A stretch of DNA of 64,000 nucleotides from Talpa occidentalis (GCF_014898055.3 NW_023603184.1:28498808-28562807); one strand, 5' to 3'. Positions 34,835 through 47,720 are shown, counted from the first letter of the stretch. Numbers and translations are program-made. The notes: a model not told the origin generated them from the sequence alone.

Positions 34835-35035
34835 GGGCAGAGGTCTGCGATTCTGGCTATATCCAGTTCTAATCCAGATCCTTCACTTTCCAGCAGTGAG
34901 TCCTCAGGCAAGGGACTCAACCTTGCTGAGACCTAATCTTCTCTTCTGTAAAGTTGAGATAACACCTCAGAGTGCAGATGGTGGATGAAGTGAGACCTTT
35001 CGTACAAAGATCCTGGTATAAAGCCTGACACACCA
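34835..35035 (+). mobile_element. MIR SINE fragment
   Basis: CAGTGAGTCCTCAGGCAAGG, TTCTCTTCTGTAAAGTTGAG and GATAACACCTCAG, in MIR order. Confidence 0.65.
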
Positions 35036-35039
35036 TCCG

Positions 35040-36200
35040 TTGAGTCAGTGTCACACCTTGTAACTCACTAATGCTCAACATAGGCTTCTTGAGTTAACCT
35101 GAAATAAATAGTTCCCAGATTTCTAGGCTATCTTTGAAGGGTTTTCCCCCACTATCCCATCACAGTTGAAAAAAAAAAAAAAATCAGATGCCTGAAAGCT
35201 AAGGAGGAACTGAAGAGAGGGCAATGAAGTAAGCTGGACTCTAGAAACCCAGATTGCCTTTGGCTCAGTCTAGATTTGAGGGAAACCTGGAATTACTGCG
35301 ATTTCATCACAGCAGCTGGTCCAAGATAAACCTGCCAGAACTGCTCAGAGGCCAGATCTGGATTGCAGTGATAGCTGGGGCCTGCTGAGCAGCAAGGAGA
35401 AACTATTTATCTGACATTTTTTCAACCCCAACCAAGAATTTTCTTTGGCTCAAGATGCTGTTGAGACCGGTTTTCATTTGCATGGAGCTCATTTGAGGAT
35501 CCGGGCCTCTGACAGTGGAGACTTCTTAGAAAGACTTCCATTCCCCTGCCTCCTTTCCACGTGTGCCTTTCTCATGATTTAGAAATAATTATTCCTCCAG
35601 GAAGACTAATCCCTGGGTCTTACTTGTGCTTGGATTGTGCCAAAACCTCACGTATGAGTTCTCTCTGATTCAGTTCCTTACACAGCTGTGCAGGCATGGG
35701 CATCAGCAAAGATGGCCACCAAGGAACAGTTGCCCTTCTTCCAAATTGGCAGCCTTCATCGAATGGAACCCATGTTAACTGATGTGGCACATTTTAATAC
35801 TTTTCACTGTTTCAAGCTGTGGCAGCAAATTAGAGTGTGAATCTTCTAGGCAGCTGCTTCTAGAGTGGCTGTCTGGAATCTCTACATCCTTGACTCCTTG
35901 GTGCCAGCCAAGGAAAATTTTGTCCCTTATTATATGTCTTGGAGAGATTTCAAGATAGTCTTGTCTGGACTAAAATATCACCATTTTTATAATATCACTA
36001 CATAAATGATGCACTTTTCAAATAGATAGCATTTGGGGGTAGTATGACTATTCTAGGACTAGGACAATGATATTTGAGGGGAAAACAATCCAGAACATAT
36101 CCAATTTTATCAGTATAATCTGTTTCTTGCCTTATTCCAATGACATTGATAGGAGCTGTCTCCCGAGCCTGTTGTATGTCTTTGGTTTACTGTTCTTAGT
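35040..36200. other. Intergenic DNA with no gene seen
   Basis: No recognisable element apart from a short A-run (about 35169-35183). Unique AT-balanced sequence. Confidence 0.5.
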
Positions 36201-36204
36201 CAAA

Positions 36205-36560
36205 AAGAAGCACAAAGATGGTCTTTGCTGCACTGTTGTCATGCCAAAGATTTGAACCAACTTCAATGTTCATCAACAGGGGGGCTGGCTAAGTCAGTTC
36301 TGATACATCCAGTCAGCAGAATGCCATACAATACTTGAAAAAGAACGAAACAGCAAGAATGAACGAACAACCAGTGCTATTAGGAAACAATCTTCAAGAA
36401 ATATAGTTCAATCTGGAAATACACCGGACTCTTGTCATATTAGTTGTCCATGGGGAGGAGAACTAGTAGCAGAGGAGATGGGGAAGATGTTTTTGCTTTT
36501 ACCATCTAAGTTTTATACACTCTGATATTATCCATACCTACAAAAATAAAATGATTGGTT
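36205..36560 (+). mobile_element. Old L1ME-type 3' end
   Basis: CAACTTCAATGTTCATCAAC, GGGGGCTGGCTAAGTCAGTT, GAATGCCATACAATACTTGA, and a TTTTGCTTTTACCATCTAAG end follow the 3' UTR order of old L1ME families. Ends in an AAAAATAAAATG tail. Confidence 0.65.
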
Positions 36561-36629
36561 TTTTCAAAAGGTACATTCAGAGTCTAGTCTGAAAAACATG
36601 GATGAACCACTGCGTCATTCAAATAGTGG

Positions 36630-36836
36630 TAACCATAAGAACTCACATTTGCCGGGCAATTCTTCTGTTTTCAGCCACTGCATTAAGGCTTCTTCCTACA
36701 CATTTCATCTGCTTTTCTCCTCAGAGCAATCTTAATGAAGTAGATGCTACCATCTTCATTTTAAAAAAGAGGACCCTGGGACTCAAAGTTGCCCGAAGTT
36801 ATACAACCCACAAAAGACTGGGATTCAAACCTAGAT
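36630..36836 (-). mobile_element. MIR SINE, near full length
   Basis: AACTCACATTTGCCGGGCAA, CCTCAGAGCAATCTTAATGA, then GGACTCAAAGTTGCCCGAAG and TGGGATTCAAACCTAG: a long, ordered MIR complement. Confidence 0.8.
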
Positions 36837-36892
36837 AAGGGTGAACTTTTCCCCCTGCCCCCTGGGGGAAATGCGTCACCCTGACCATTGTC

Positions 36893-36955
36893 CCCAGGGC
36901 CTGGCAGAATGCTTGGCACATGGGAGGGTCTAATAGTTGCTGAATAAATGATAAA
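36893..36955 (+). mobile_element. MIR 3' end fragment
   Basis: AGGGCCTGGCAGAATGCTTG followed by GCACATGGG and GTTGCTGAATAAATG, the MIR tail consensus. Confidence 0.55.
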
Positions 36956-36959
36956 CAGA

Positions 36960-39065
36960 AAGCGAAACAATGAGAGCAAAACATAGTCAGTAATTCCCTA
37001 AAAGGAATTTTGTACATGTTTGAGCAACTTGGAATTGCAGGATAACACCCCACTGAGATTACTTGGAAGACAACCACCTTCATTTGGACGGCTATATTCT
37101 GTTGTGTTTGCTTTTTAAAAAAATTAGTCACATTGTTTTTAGTCACACCTCACAAAGCCTCATTACTTCAAAATTCCTTTCTGGCGAAAGATGATTTCAC
37201 AACAAGGAGAACCAGAGAATGTGGTTTTCATTAGGCTACCTTTAAAAATAGCTGTTTTTCAGATGGGATCATATGAATAAATATTTCTCTTTTGTTTCAG
37301 CTTTTGTTTTTCTTCATGATTGTTGAGAAAGTCCAACAAGTGTGGCCATTCTTTTTCAGGGTGAATTTGGGAACCAAACAGTTAAACAATCAGCCCACTT
37401 GGCTTCCTTGTTGCCTCCCAGCCAAGGAGATGAATGGAATGTTCATGAGGTCTCTTGGCAGGCGTCCACATTCCTATGGGAACGTTGCAGTAGTGAGAGC
37501 TTTGGGACACTAAGAGGCAAATGTGTGGGAGCTGTGGGGCAAACTGCAAACGATCCAAAGTCTCAAAAAATGCATGGAGCGCCTTTGGCCCAATGATGCT
37601 TTGCAGAGAACCAGCGAACTCACCCTTTCTTGCTCAAAATCCATGATAGAGACAGAAATCACCCCTGTCCGGTTCTTTCCTCCAGCTGCCCAGACCTTGA
37701 ATGGTGCAGGGTGCTTCCTGCACCACTGCGGATATGAGTTCATTGAAAGGAGCTTGTAAAGGAGTCCCACGTCTTAGGCTGATCTTTACATTCCATCTTT
37801 TTCTCACACTCAACAAAATGACTTTAGAGAAATTTGCCCAACCACCTCTTCTTTTCCCCTTCCCCAGTCCTGCAGCTTTCTCTGTTCTTCCCCACCACAG
37901 AAGACTCAAACCTAGTGGCATTTTGTTTACCTCAAGTATTTTCTTGATTGTTTAAAACATACTCTAGGTGAGCTCATTAGAATTCCTCACCCCAACTCTC
38001 TCTGGCTTTTAGAAAAGGGCTTCATCTGATCAATGATGATGATGAAAGTTGGGTTTTCCATTTAAATTTAGAAACCATGAGCTTTATATTCTCCCCACCC
38101 CCTGCAAAGCGCAGCTAATAATAAAACTTCTTGTCACCCCATTAAAAAAGAAGCTCCAGCCTAAAGTTGCTGAACCAGACTTCTGGGTTAACCCCAACAT
38201 CTCTTGTACAATCACATTAAGAGATGATCCCTCTCTGAGGTGTCCCCCTTAGGTGGCAACGTTACACAGGAGTGGTAAACACTTTAGAGTTCTCTACGGT
38301 AATTCAGGCTTTTAAGGAAGGACTTTGTTTTACTCTAGTGCCATTAGACAGTGATATGGAAGGACTGGAAATACTGTGAGCTATGGATTTTCTTATTCTA
38401 TAACTGTTCCATCTCACCCTCCATGTTTGCCAAAAGACAGCCCTCTATTCCATCCCCAAAGGCTAAGAGATAAACCAGTAGCTCATGGGCTTTGTTAGTA
38501 AGACCCTAACTGATTATTGCCTCTCAAGGCAAAACTAGGAGTCTCTCCCAAGGCCCTCAAACCATAAACTTACAAGGAAGGGACCAATTGGGGGAGAAAC
38601 AGTTTCTCAGGAGGGAAACAGCCTTCTGGTGGCTCCAGGCACCAAAACCTTAGAAGACTTTAAGATCAGAACAAAAAGAATCAAGGGACTAAGACAAACT
38701 ATAGAATATAACAAACTATGAAGGTGAAGTCATTGCCCAGCCCAACTGCATCTTCCAGAGAGGCTTCCACCTTGGCCACAGAAGCAGCTCTGGGCTACAG
38801 TGACTTGCTGCTCATGCCCTGCCTGCCCCCCACCCCACCAGCCCCAACTGAGAATAAGTGGCCACTTAACCCAAACTGAATGGAATTTTCTCTCCCAGGA
38901 ACTGAGATGTGGGATTCAGACATGCTACTCGTCCTGGCTGGACATTTGAACTGAAGAGATATAACTTGTCCTCAGTGGGGTAGCCATCATCTATTCAGTA
39001 GCTATAGAAGCCTGAAATTCCTTCTATAGAGAGAGTGGAGACCAAGAAACTGACCAAACTGGGGG
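36960..39065. other. Intergenic DNA with no gene seen
   Basis: Mostly unique. Overlapping open frames at 37510-37955 on both strands have no domain or splice context. Confidence 0.5.
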
Positions 39066-39069
39066 AAAA

Positions 39070-39070
39070 G

Positions 39071-39117
<47 letters not shown>
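39070..39117 (+). repeat. GA microsatellite
   Basis: About 22 GA units ending in GGGAGAGA. Homopurine tract, capable of triplex (H-DNA) formation; the serine/leucine-repeat frames over it are artefacts. Confidence 0.95.
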
Positions 39118-39120
<3 letters not shown>

Positions 39121-39514
39121 CCCCATATATACCCTCTTAGTAAAGTTTCAAACAAAGAAAAATGCATCTCTTTCTTATCGCACTCACCATAGGTCCCACT
39201 CCAAGAACATCCCTGCCTGGGTGGGCTCTGTTTTATGCAATCTGAGATGTCATCCATTGAAGACATGCCCCATTTCAGAAATGGTAAAAAATGGATCAAG
39301 ATCCAGTAGAATAGTGCGTACCTTTCCAAATGCTTTTCTCAACATTCTACATGGCTGTAGTTTTTTGTGTGGAAATTAGATTTTATTAATAGACTCATTC
39401 TAAGCACACTCTTCCCCCCCCCCCAAGCACATTCTTCTACAGTTGCTTTTTGAACACTATTTCTTGGAGCATTTGCCCTTTCATTTAAAGACTTTTTCCT
39501 ATCCATCCTGAATC

Positions 39515-39575
39515 TCTAGTGTTAGAACAATGCCTGGCACACAGTAGGCACTCAATAAAGAAAGTCTTAATCAAT
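39515..39575 (+). mobile_element. MIR or L2 3' end fragment
   Basis: ACAATGCCTGGCACACAGTA followed by GGCACTCAATAAAG, the shared MIR/L2 tail consensus. Confidence 0.55.
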
Positions 39576-39764
39576 GAACGGTCCGTCTCTTTTGTCCTTC
39601 TAATGCCTACATGGTCTTAAATAATCTTTATTCAACCTTTCCACATTAAAATAGCCACTTGTATACTTCCCATTTTTTTTAGCTTAATGAATCATACTAC
39701 AGCAAACATCCCAGCTCCATTGTGTTTACATAACAGAAATAGTGATCATCCTGGAGTGCTCACT

Positions 39765-40010
39765 ACATTGCAGATGCTAATATAAGTGCTTACTTGACTT
39801 GCTTTCGCTATTTAATATTCACAGCAGCCTTCCAAGATTGGTGCTATTAATTCTCCTCACCATTTCCCAGATCACGAAACAGAAACAGAGGTTAAATAAC
39901 TTGCTAAAAAAAAAACCACCAGAGAATAACTTAACAGGCAAGGATTGAGACCCAAGGCAACCCTGTTCCCAAGGCTGGGCTCATATCACTATACTCTTTG
40001 TTTAGATGGG
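39765..40010 (-). mobile_element. MIR SINE fragment
   Basis: GTGCTCACTACATTGCAGAT, TTTAATATTCACAGCAGCCT, TTTCCCAGATCACGAAACAG and AGAGGTTAAATAACTTGCTA: clear MIR complement. Confidence 0.78.
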
Positions 40011-40967
40011 TATTTTGAAGTGAATTGTTATGACTGTCTGAGGGAAAGAATATTTCACTGTAAAAATGTGGTATCAATTTCATAACAGGTCTCTCTCGTT
40101 GCTTGTGCATACCTGCTTCTCCACACCCTTGTCAATAATGGATGCTATCAGTTTTTAAATCACTTTAAGATAAAAGTAAAAAAATACTATTTAATTGTTC
40201 ATTTACTTTATACTTCCTACTTCTTGAGACATCAAGCTTCTTCCCATTGATTATTGGCTATTTGTATTTTTCCTATGAATTGCTGCTCATTTTGCATTGG
40301 ATTCTTTGTCTTTTAGTTAATGATTTTTAGGAACATTGAATATTATTATAACCATGGCAAAAAAAATTCACCTAGGTTGTTCCTTTGATACGTTGTCACT
40401 TAAAAGTTTTATAATTTTGATATAATCAGATTCATCAGTTTCTTTTTACAAATAGCTTCTGAGTTTTGTGTTCTTTCCCACCCACAATGACAAAGTATTT
40501 CATTTCTTTCTTCTAACATTTCTATAGCTAGAGCAGTAGCAACAGCAGCAATTTGCAAGACCTGTATGAAGAAAACTTTTTCACTCTCCTGAAGTAAGTG
40601 AAAGAAGATTCACCAAAGTTGCTAGGAAGACTTAAGCTTATAAAGATGTCAATGATTTGCAAATGAACTCAATAAAAATACCAATAAGCAATAACAAGTT
40701 ATTTCAGAACTAGACCAAGTAATTCTAAAGGTTATCTTTAGACAAAACATAACCTTCTGAAAATGAAGAGAAATGAGAAGTATTCTTAACAGATTTTAAA
40801 ACATTTTTATAAAGCCTCATTCAGTCTTAGTATATGAATTCAGACTGACCAACACAAGAGGATAAACAATGAAGCTTTAGAGTATGATAAATGTGACATC
40901 TCAAGTCAGTGGAGGAAGGTGGCCTATTCAGTGATGTTTTGGGGCAGCAAGTAGCCATCTTGAAAAC

Positions 40968-41265
40968 AATATACAGTGGATTCTCATTAGCAGTGATTAT
41001 GTTCTATAAAGGTATTACAAACATTGAATTACTGAATACAGAATCACTTTTGCTAGGAGAAAGAAAGTATTAGCATTCCTCAAGCTTCTGGTCACATTTT
41101 CATCAACTAGCAATACATACTTTATTTTATGTAGGTTTCTGATTAAATGCACCTCATTTAATATACATTATTAACTCATTAACATTGTTGAACTCACAGC
41201 CAGTAGCACTTTAACTCATGCCTGAATGAAACTTACCTAGTATAAGCATTCCGCCATAAAGCAGA
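40968..41265 (+). mobile_element. Ancient DNA-transposon-like repeat, family unsure
   Basis: TACAGTGGATTCTCATTAGC, TTATGTTCTATAAAGGTATT and CTTCTGGTCACATTTTCATC match, in order, a widespread mammalian MER-type consensus as I remember it. I cannot name the family or find clear terminal repeats. Confidence 0.4.
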
Positions 41266-41339
41266 TGTAACTCCTTGAGTTTAAAAAAACTAGAAAACAC
41301 TTTGGCACTACATGTAAAGGCTACTTAAATAGCAAAATC

Positions 41340-42120
41340 ACCAACAATCAGCAACAGGCACATGAACAATGTTCATCATCACTTATTATCAGGGAAATAC
41401 AAATCAAAACCCCAAAGAGATGCCATCTCCTATCAAAAAGACCAGAACAACAAGCATTGGTGAGGATTTGGAGAAAAAGGAGCCTTCATGCGAATACTGT
41501 TGTGTATGTAGACTAATAAAGCTTCGATGAAAAACAGTATGAAGGCTTCTCAAAACATTAAAAACAGGTCTAGCACATAATGCAACAATCCCACTACTAG
41601 ATATCTCTAACCCCCCAAACCAAAACCATTCATTTGAAGGAATATATGCACTCCTATGTTCATTGTAGCACTATTTACAATAGAGAACCTATGAAAACAA
41701 CTGCCCAAAAGTGGATAGAAGATGTAGTATAAATGCACAATGGAATACTACTCAATTATGAAGCAAGACAGAATCTTGCCATTTATCACAACATGGATGG
41801 AATCGGAGGGGATTATGCTAAGCAAAATAAGTCAGAAGGAGAAAGACAAATATGTGGAATATAAAGAAAGAAACAGACAAGATCAAACAAACAAAAAAAC
41901 CCTGAAGTCTGGCTATAGAACTAAGGTTACCAAAAGTGGAGAATAGGAGTAGGAGCAGGGAGTATTGGGAGGAAGGGGCCCAGTAAGCAGTGGTGTAGGA
42001 TTACTGGGGCTTTACCAGTAGGTGTGGTGGAATAATAATAATATACACCTGATGAGGTATGAACCTATACCCCTAAAACATATACAGTCATGTAAAACAA
42101 CATTACCGCAACAAAAATAA
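41340..42120 (+). mobile_element. Old L1 3' end
   Basis: ORF2 C-terminal region and 3' UTR: AAATCAAAACCCCAAAGAGA, GGTGAGGATTTGGAGAAAAA, ATGGAATACTACTCAATTAT, ACATGGATGGAATCGGAGGG, ending near 42120. Multiple stops; non-functional. Confidence 0.78.
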
Positions 42121-42135
42121 TTACTATTTAAAAAG

Positions 42136-42395
42136 AGGGCCTCCTTGGTGGCACAGGGGTTAAAATCTCAGCACTATCAAGCTATTGCCAGCTCCTGGGA
42201 TATGAGTTCGATCCCCGGTCAGGGAACTAGCCACGTGGCGCAGCAGACCTCTCCTGACTCACCCGCTGCTCCCCATTCTGTCTCTGGTGAATCATCTCAC
42301 CACCTCCCACACCTTTGGCCTACACCCCAGTTCTTGTATGTATAAATAAATAAAATAAATCTTTAAATAAATAAATAAAATTTAAAAAGAAAAAA
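42136..42395 (+). mobile_element. tRNA-derived SINE, copy 5 (type II)
   Basis: Head GGGCCTCCTTGGTGGCACAG, B box GAGTTCGATCCCCGG, end CCCCAGTTCTTGTATGTATA. Part of the body between CCGCTGCTCCCC and ATTCTGTCTCTGGTG, including the CAGCAGTGT block, is missing. Confidence 0.88.
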
Positions 42396-42479
42396 AAACC
42401 TAATATAATCAAAGCTAATTTAACTGGTTAAATAATCAAAATAGCAAAGGATAAATGATAAAACAGGAAAACAATATAC

Positions 42480-43460
42480 TTGAAATTCATGAGTAGAAGG
42501 CTAATCTCCTAGACATAAACAAGAAATAAACTAAAGTCCAATTTTTAAAAACTGCAAAAGATATAAAAAATTCACTGAAAAAAATAAGCATTTCATAAAA
42601 ATATGAAAAGATGCTCTATTTTATTCAAAATAAAAGGCATGGATTGATGAGATGATACTGCTTTTAGAAAGCATGTATTTTCATATATTGCTACTGGGAG
42701 TTTTAATTGGTTCAAACTGTATAAAGGACAAGTAAGCAATAATTATCAGAATTCAAATACATATAGGGCCTCCCCGGTGGCGCAGCGGTTGAGCGCTCGA
42801 AGCTGCCCGAGGCCTCTGGGTTCGATCCAGAAGGGTCCCACATGTATCTCCTGTGCTCCCCTCAGCAGTGTACTTCGTCCTTCTGAATTCTCACCCTCCC
42901 GCGCTTCTGACTGTACCCAGTGCATGTATAAATAAATAACAAATAGATAAGATAGATAAATAACCAAATACATATAATCTTTGGTCCAGAAATGTATTCT
43001 TAGGAATTTACTTATACCTAGGCACATGAAAAATAATAACCAATGAACAGGGTTATTCATTGCAATACGTTGGCATTAGCCAGAGATTAGGGTGTCAATA
43101 AAATAATGATTAAATATATTATGGCTATTTATACAATGGAAAACTGTGCAGCTGCAAAAATACATGAAAAAGCTCTTCATGGATTAACACAAAAATTTCA
43201 CCAAGACATATTGGTAAGTGAAGAGCAAGATGCAGAAAAATATTTACATATTCTTGTGCAAAAAGTGGAGAAGAAAAAAATAATTACGTGTAATTTTGCA
43301 TATACACAAAATTCAATGAAAGGATTATTTAAAAACTAATAACACTGGTTACCTATTTTAGCAACTGAGCAAACATTGGAATGAAGTGAGAAGGAGATTG
43401 TTTTAGAATTCCTGATGTTCCCTTGGGAATGTATGACATATTAAAAAATTAAATAGAAAA
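42480..43460 (+). mobile_element. Old L1ME-type fragment hosting SINE copy 6
   Basis: After the SINE the sequence reads CCAGAAATGTATTCTTAGGA, TACAATGGAAAACTGTGCAG, AAAAGCTCTTCATGGATTAA: the 3' UTR order of old L1ME. The 5' limit is vague. Confidence 0.6.
42766..42964 (+). mobile_element. tRNA-derived SINE, copy 6 (type I, internally shortened)
   Basis: Flanked by perfect 12-bp duplications CAAATACATATA (42754-42765 and 42965-42976), so the ends are intact. The body is only about 200 bp. It lacks short blocks between A and B boxes (GCGCTCGAAGCTGCC) and around TCCTTCTGAATTCTCACCC compared with copy 1. Confidence 0.92.
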
Positions 43461-43464
43461 TTTT

Positions 43465-44245
43465 ATTTTAAAATAGAAGCTGGATAGATTGGATAATAAG
43501 ATGAGAGCACTTTAGCCTTATATCAACCCAAGAAGCAGAAAGGCAATTAGAAACACCTGAAAGGAAACAAACAAACAACTATATAAAGAAGTCCTAGTCC
43601 AAACTGGAAGCAAACTAAAATTCATCCTGATTTCTATAAATGATAAGTGATATACATTTAACCTTATTACTTATGCAGAATCAGGACCCATCTATTCTCT
43701 AAGTCTCAGATTCTTGAACAGTCAAGTCAGGTCATTAAGTGCCAATTTAAATTCTGCCCAGCCTGTTACTCCCTGGATTAAACTAACCAATGACATTCAA
43801 AAGGGAAATTATCATGACTAGAAAACTCTTTTTGTAAATTTCTGAACTATTAAAAATAAAACAAAATCTAACTATTGAAACTGTCTTTAAAACTTGTACA
43901 CATCTCTATCTATCATATAAAACCTAGAAACCCAGTGTACCAAACCCACCAGGCTCTGGGAAGTCAAGGATGATTCCAAAAGTCAATGAAATCATAAATT
44001 ATCTTTATGAAAAAAGCTCCCTGGACAACACCAACCTTATTTGGCTTCTCTTTGCAGTCAGGCCGAGTTGTGTGCCAGAGAGTTCCGTCTCATTTTCAGT
44101 AGGTTCTCTGGGAGTTGCAAGACTTGCCATCCAGATTTTCTCTACCTGACTTAGCCAGCCTCCAAGAGTTCCATGAGGACAGCAGAAGTCTTGGTTTATG
44201 GATACATTGATGTGATTTTGGCATTGCATCATGGAATAGACTCAA
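43465..44245. other. AT-rich intergenic DNA, no gene seen
   Basis: Probably decayed repeat, but no element could be named. Confidence 0.5.
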
Positions 44246-44248
44246 CAG

Positions 44249-44452
44249 CAGGGATCAGCAAAATACAGTCCAGCCCTTTAACCAAGTATAAAATTTAATT
44301 GGAACATGGCTACACCCTTTCATTTACATATTATTTTATAGCTGCTTTCATGCTACAGGAGCAAACTTGAGTAGTTACAACAAGAGAACCTACCTGCAGA
44401 GCCAAAAATATTTAATATGTAGACCTTTACAGAAAAATTTTGCTGAGCCTTG
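44249..44452 (+). mobile_element. hAT-type (Charlie-like) non-autonomous DNA transposon
   Basis: Imperfect terminal inverted repeats CAGGGATCAGCAAA (left) and TTTGCTGAGCCTTG (right). Flanking 8-bp target duplications CTCAACAG and CTCAAGAG match at 7 of 8 bases, the length expected for hAT. The interior has TTTAATTGGAACATGGCTAC and ATAGCTGCTTTCATGCTACA, matching a common mammalian hAT MITE consensus. No transposase is present. Confidence 0.82.
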
Positions 44453-44821
44453 CTCAAGAGTCTCCAGGCTTGACATCCAGCTGACTCCCACTGGCAAAAT
44501 CAGACAGACACAATAGTATGTGTAGTTTTAATCACCACTAAAAATCCTGTTTTGGAGATAATATAGATATAAAAATAGAGTTATAGATATAAACATAGAT
44601 AAAATCATCAGTATTATCAAATATAATTATGTCTGTACACATGTTCTGTATATACACACAGAAGGGTGTATGTATGTGTGTGTGTGTATATAGTTTCCCT
44701 CTTATTACAAAATAATAATAAAATTAAGAACAAGGTATTCATTGAGAGACTATAACAACCCTATGCTTATTTGTCTTTCTCACCAGAGTCCAATGTGTTC
44801 TACACACCTAAGGGAAGGCAG

Positions 44822-45008
44822 CCAGCATAGTTTAATGGAATAAGCAGATAGACCCAATTAAAATCAGCTCTCTTGCATTCTAGTTCCTTGAGCTCCACTT
44901 CCTTTCTCTGGACCCTGAGGATACTATTACATTCCTCAAAGGGAGGGCCAATGAGACAGCACATGTAAATTGCCCTGTATGTAGCACTCAATAAACGGTG
45001 ATTATTAG
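44822..45008 (+). mobile_element. MIR SINE fragment
   Basis: CATAGTTTAATGGAATAAGC, ATTCTAGTTCCTTGAGC and GTAGCACTCAATAAACGGTG, in MIR order. Confidence 0.65.
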
Positions 45009-45009
45009 T

Positions 45010-45990
45010 TTTACTATACCTAAACCTCCTCTGTCTGGATCCCACCCTTACTTTCTTGCTTTTTTTCCTTCCTACGTCCAATTACCCAATGCCACTTCCC
45101 TTTATTACTGACAAGTAAACAATTACTGATATCTTTACTAATATCCTTTATCTTATTTGTGTTTAGATGCTTATTTATTTTACTCATTATTGAAGACTAG
45201 AAGACTCAGTTAAGTTGCAACTAGCTAGTAACCAAAAGCATATGTGTAGATACATGTTTTTAATAACTAGCATATAAGAAGTAAAGAGGAAATACCCCCA
45301 TTCCGGAAATGAAGAAGTAACGTAAAATCAGAATCATAATATGGGAACTATCTCTGGAAAGATACTAGAGGAAGGGGAGTAATGTTAGTTTTAGTAATCT
45401 GGGATTTGGATTTCAACACCCATGTAGGGACAAGAAAGCTCCATGTTATACCAGGAGCTAGAGATGAGTTGATTACATGCTTGGCAAATTCTAGATAGGA
45501 AAAATTATCCAACTGCCATAAGCATCATAAGAAAGCTTACCAATCTTAGTATCTGTACTGAAGAAAGTAAAAGTGTCTCTTGACAATTCAATATATATAT
45601 GGGGTTGCACCATACATGGGTTTAGATTTCAAGTTTACACTCTCCATGAAATCCTAGGACACTGAAGATGACCAGTGTCTGAAAGTAATTATTTCATATA
45701 TTTTGTGAGATCATCTTCAATGGGATTTTATCCTGGGGAATAATGCATAGATGCAAAATTAACATAATTTGGTAGAAGGAAATGCAAAACTCCTCTGGAA
45801 GTACTTGCACTCAACATAGGCAGCACAGCATTCCGGCCGAAAAAATTACAATGAAGATAAGCTCACAATAAAAAATACAATGCTGGACACTTGAAGACAT
45901 AATTCACAATTAGTAAACAACAGTATGCACCACACAGGACATAATATAATCACCAAGAATCTTAGATGCAGTCTGCATCTGTAAAATAGG
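45010..45990. other. AT-rich intergenic DNA, no gene seen
   Basis: No recognised element. Confidence 0.45.
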
Positions 45991-45999
45991 AACTTAGAA

Positions 46000-47720
46000 G
46001 TTATTAAAGTTGAGAACTTTTTTGGGCCAATATGGAGTAACAAGATTGGATTTGCCCTCCCATCTGAAACAACCCACAAAGGAGAAAATATATGAAACAG
46101 TGGCTATCAGGCATTGGACATTAGTCAGCTCAACACAATGACAGCTAATAGAAAGTAAACTCAGCAATAGCCAGAGTTTATTGCTTGGCTGGAATTTCTA
46201 GGTGACGACACAGGAAGGGAGAACGGAGGCAGAAGCCTACAGTCTCCTTGAGTTGAGAAGATAGGGTTGGGAGGCAGGGAGGCTCAGGTGGCTAAAACCC
46301 ACGGGACAAAGTAACATAGAAGAAAGAGACCTCGAGAGAGCTCCAGGGATCATCAGAACTTCTTGAGTCTTCGACTGACTGCAGATCAGAGCATGCTTAT
46401 AAGGAAACTACTGACAAATGGGGCAAGAATCAAACAAAAAGAGCAGAGGAAACAATCCCCAAAGTTCACGCAGAGCCAAGACAGTTTATTTTCCCAATCC
46501 TCCTAATTCAAGAGTATTCAATAGAATACTTAAAAAGATGCCACCTCATTAATGATATCAAGATTTAGGACAAATAATTTTGTGAAGGGTAGAGAGGGGA
46601 CTTTAATAATAACAAAGGGGCCAGATCATCAAAGGAAATAATTCTTGAGCTGAGGAGATAGAGCTGAGAGCCTGTGAGTTTCAAGGTGGCTAGCACTTGC
46701 AGGACAGAATGTAAGAGAAGATTGCATATCACAGAAAGAGAACTCCAAGGATCAGCACAGAGTCCCCTTGAGTGTTTGGTAGGCATGATAATTAGTGAGG
46801 AAACTAGTATAGGTTAGGGGAAAAAATATCCAAAAGATTTAGAACAATGCTCGGTGCTCACACATAGCTAGGAATGGTGCTAGATCCCACCAGCCAGATG
46901 GGGAAAACTTTTGATTCTCAGCATGTGAGGTGGAGTAGACAGAAGACTTTTGTCTCAATAGCAGGAAATAATTAGTCCCCTAGTAAGCACTGTTCCAGCT
47001 TTGCCTAATAAATCTTAAAAGCAAAAACCTGAAAGGATCAAACTGTTTCAAGTAACTTAACTGTGTCCTGCAGCAAAGGGCAAGAAAAAAAATTAGCAGC
47101 ACCCACCAAGAGGAAATTCACAATGTCTGTGATCCAATTAAAATTTCTCAGATATGAAAAAGGAGAAAAAACCCATAATGAGAAAAATGAGTAAATAAGT
47201 TGGAAACAAACCACAATTGACACAAACACTAGAATGGGCAAACACAGTCATCAAAACAGTTTACTATATTATAGTATGCATTTTTTAAAAATTAAGTGAA
47301 GATATGGAAGATATTTTTTAAAAAAAGAAACAAATCAAATCGGCATAGAAGAAAACTATAATGTATGAGTTCACAAATGCAACAGGATTAATGGCAAATT
47401 AGATATTATAGAAGAAAAGGTTTATGAACCTGAATATAGAGCAAAGGTAACTATCCAAAAAAAGAAATTAAGAAAAAAAAAGAATTTTTTTAAAAAGTGA
47501 GTATAGCATCAGTGAACTATGGAACAACGTCAAGTGGCCTAATACACTTGCAACTGGAGTCTTTGAAGGGGAAGAAACATGGGAACAGAAAAATATTTCA
47601 AGAAATAATAGCCATAATTTCTCAAAACTTGATGAAAACAATAAGCCCACATACCCAAGAATTTCAATGAATTCCAAATACAAGAAATACTAATTATTAT
47701 TATATCACAATTATAATATA
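46000..47720 (+). mobile_element. Old L1 5' UTR and ORF1 remnant
   Basis: The 3' part (47495-47690) reads TATAGCATCAGTGAACTATG, CAACGTCAAGTGGCCTAATA, GGAGTCTTTGAAGGGGAAGA and GAAATAATAGCCATAATTTC, the L1 ORF1 RNA-binding region of old L1M families. The upstream part, to about 46000, is L1 5'-end-like but weaker. Frames are destroyed. Confidence 0.6.

Noticed and set aside
39024..39379. Open frames rich in Arg/Glu and Ser/Leu repeats
   Set aside because: Produced by the GA microsatellite in two strands.
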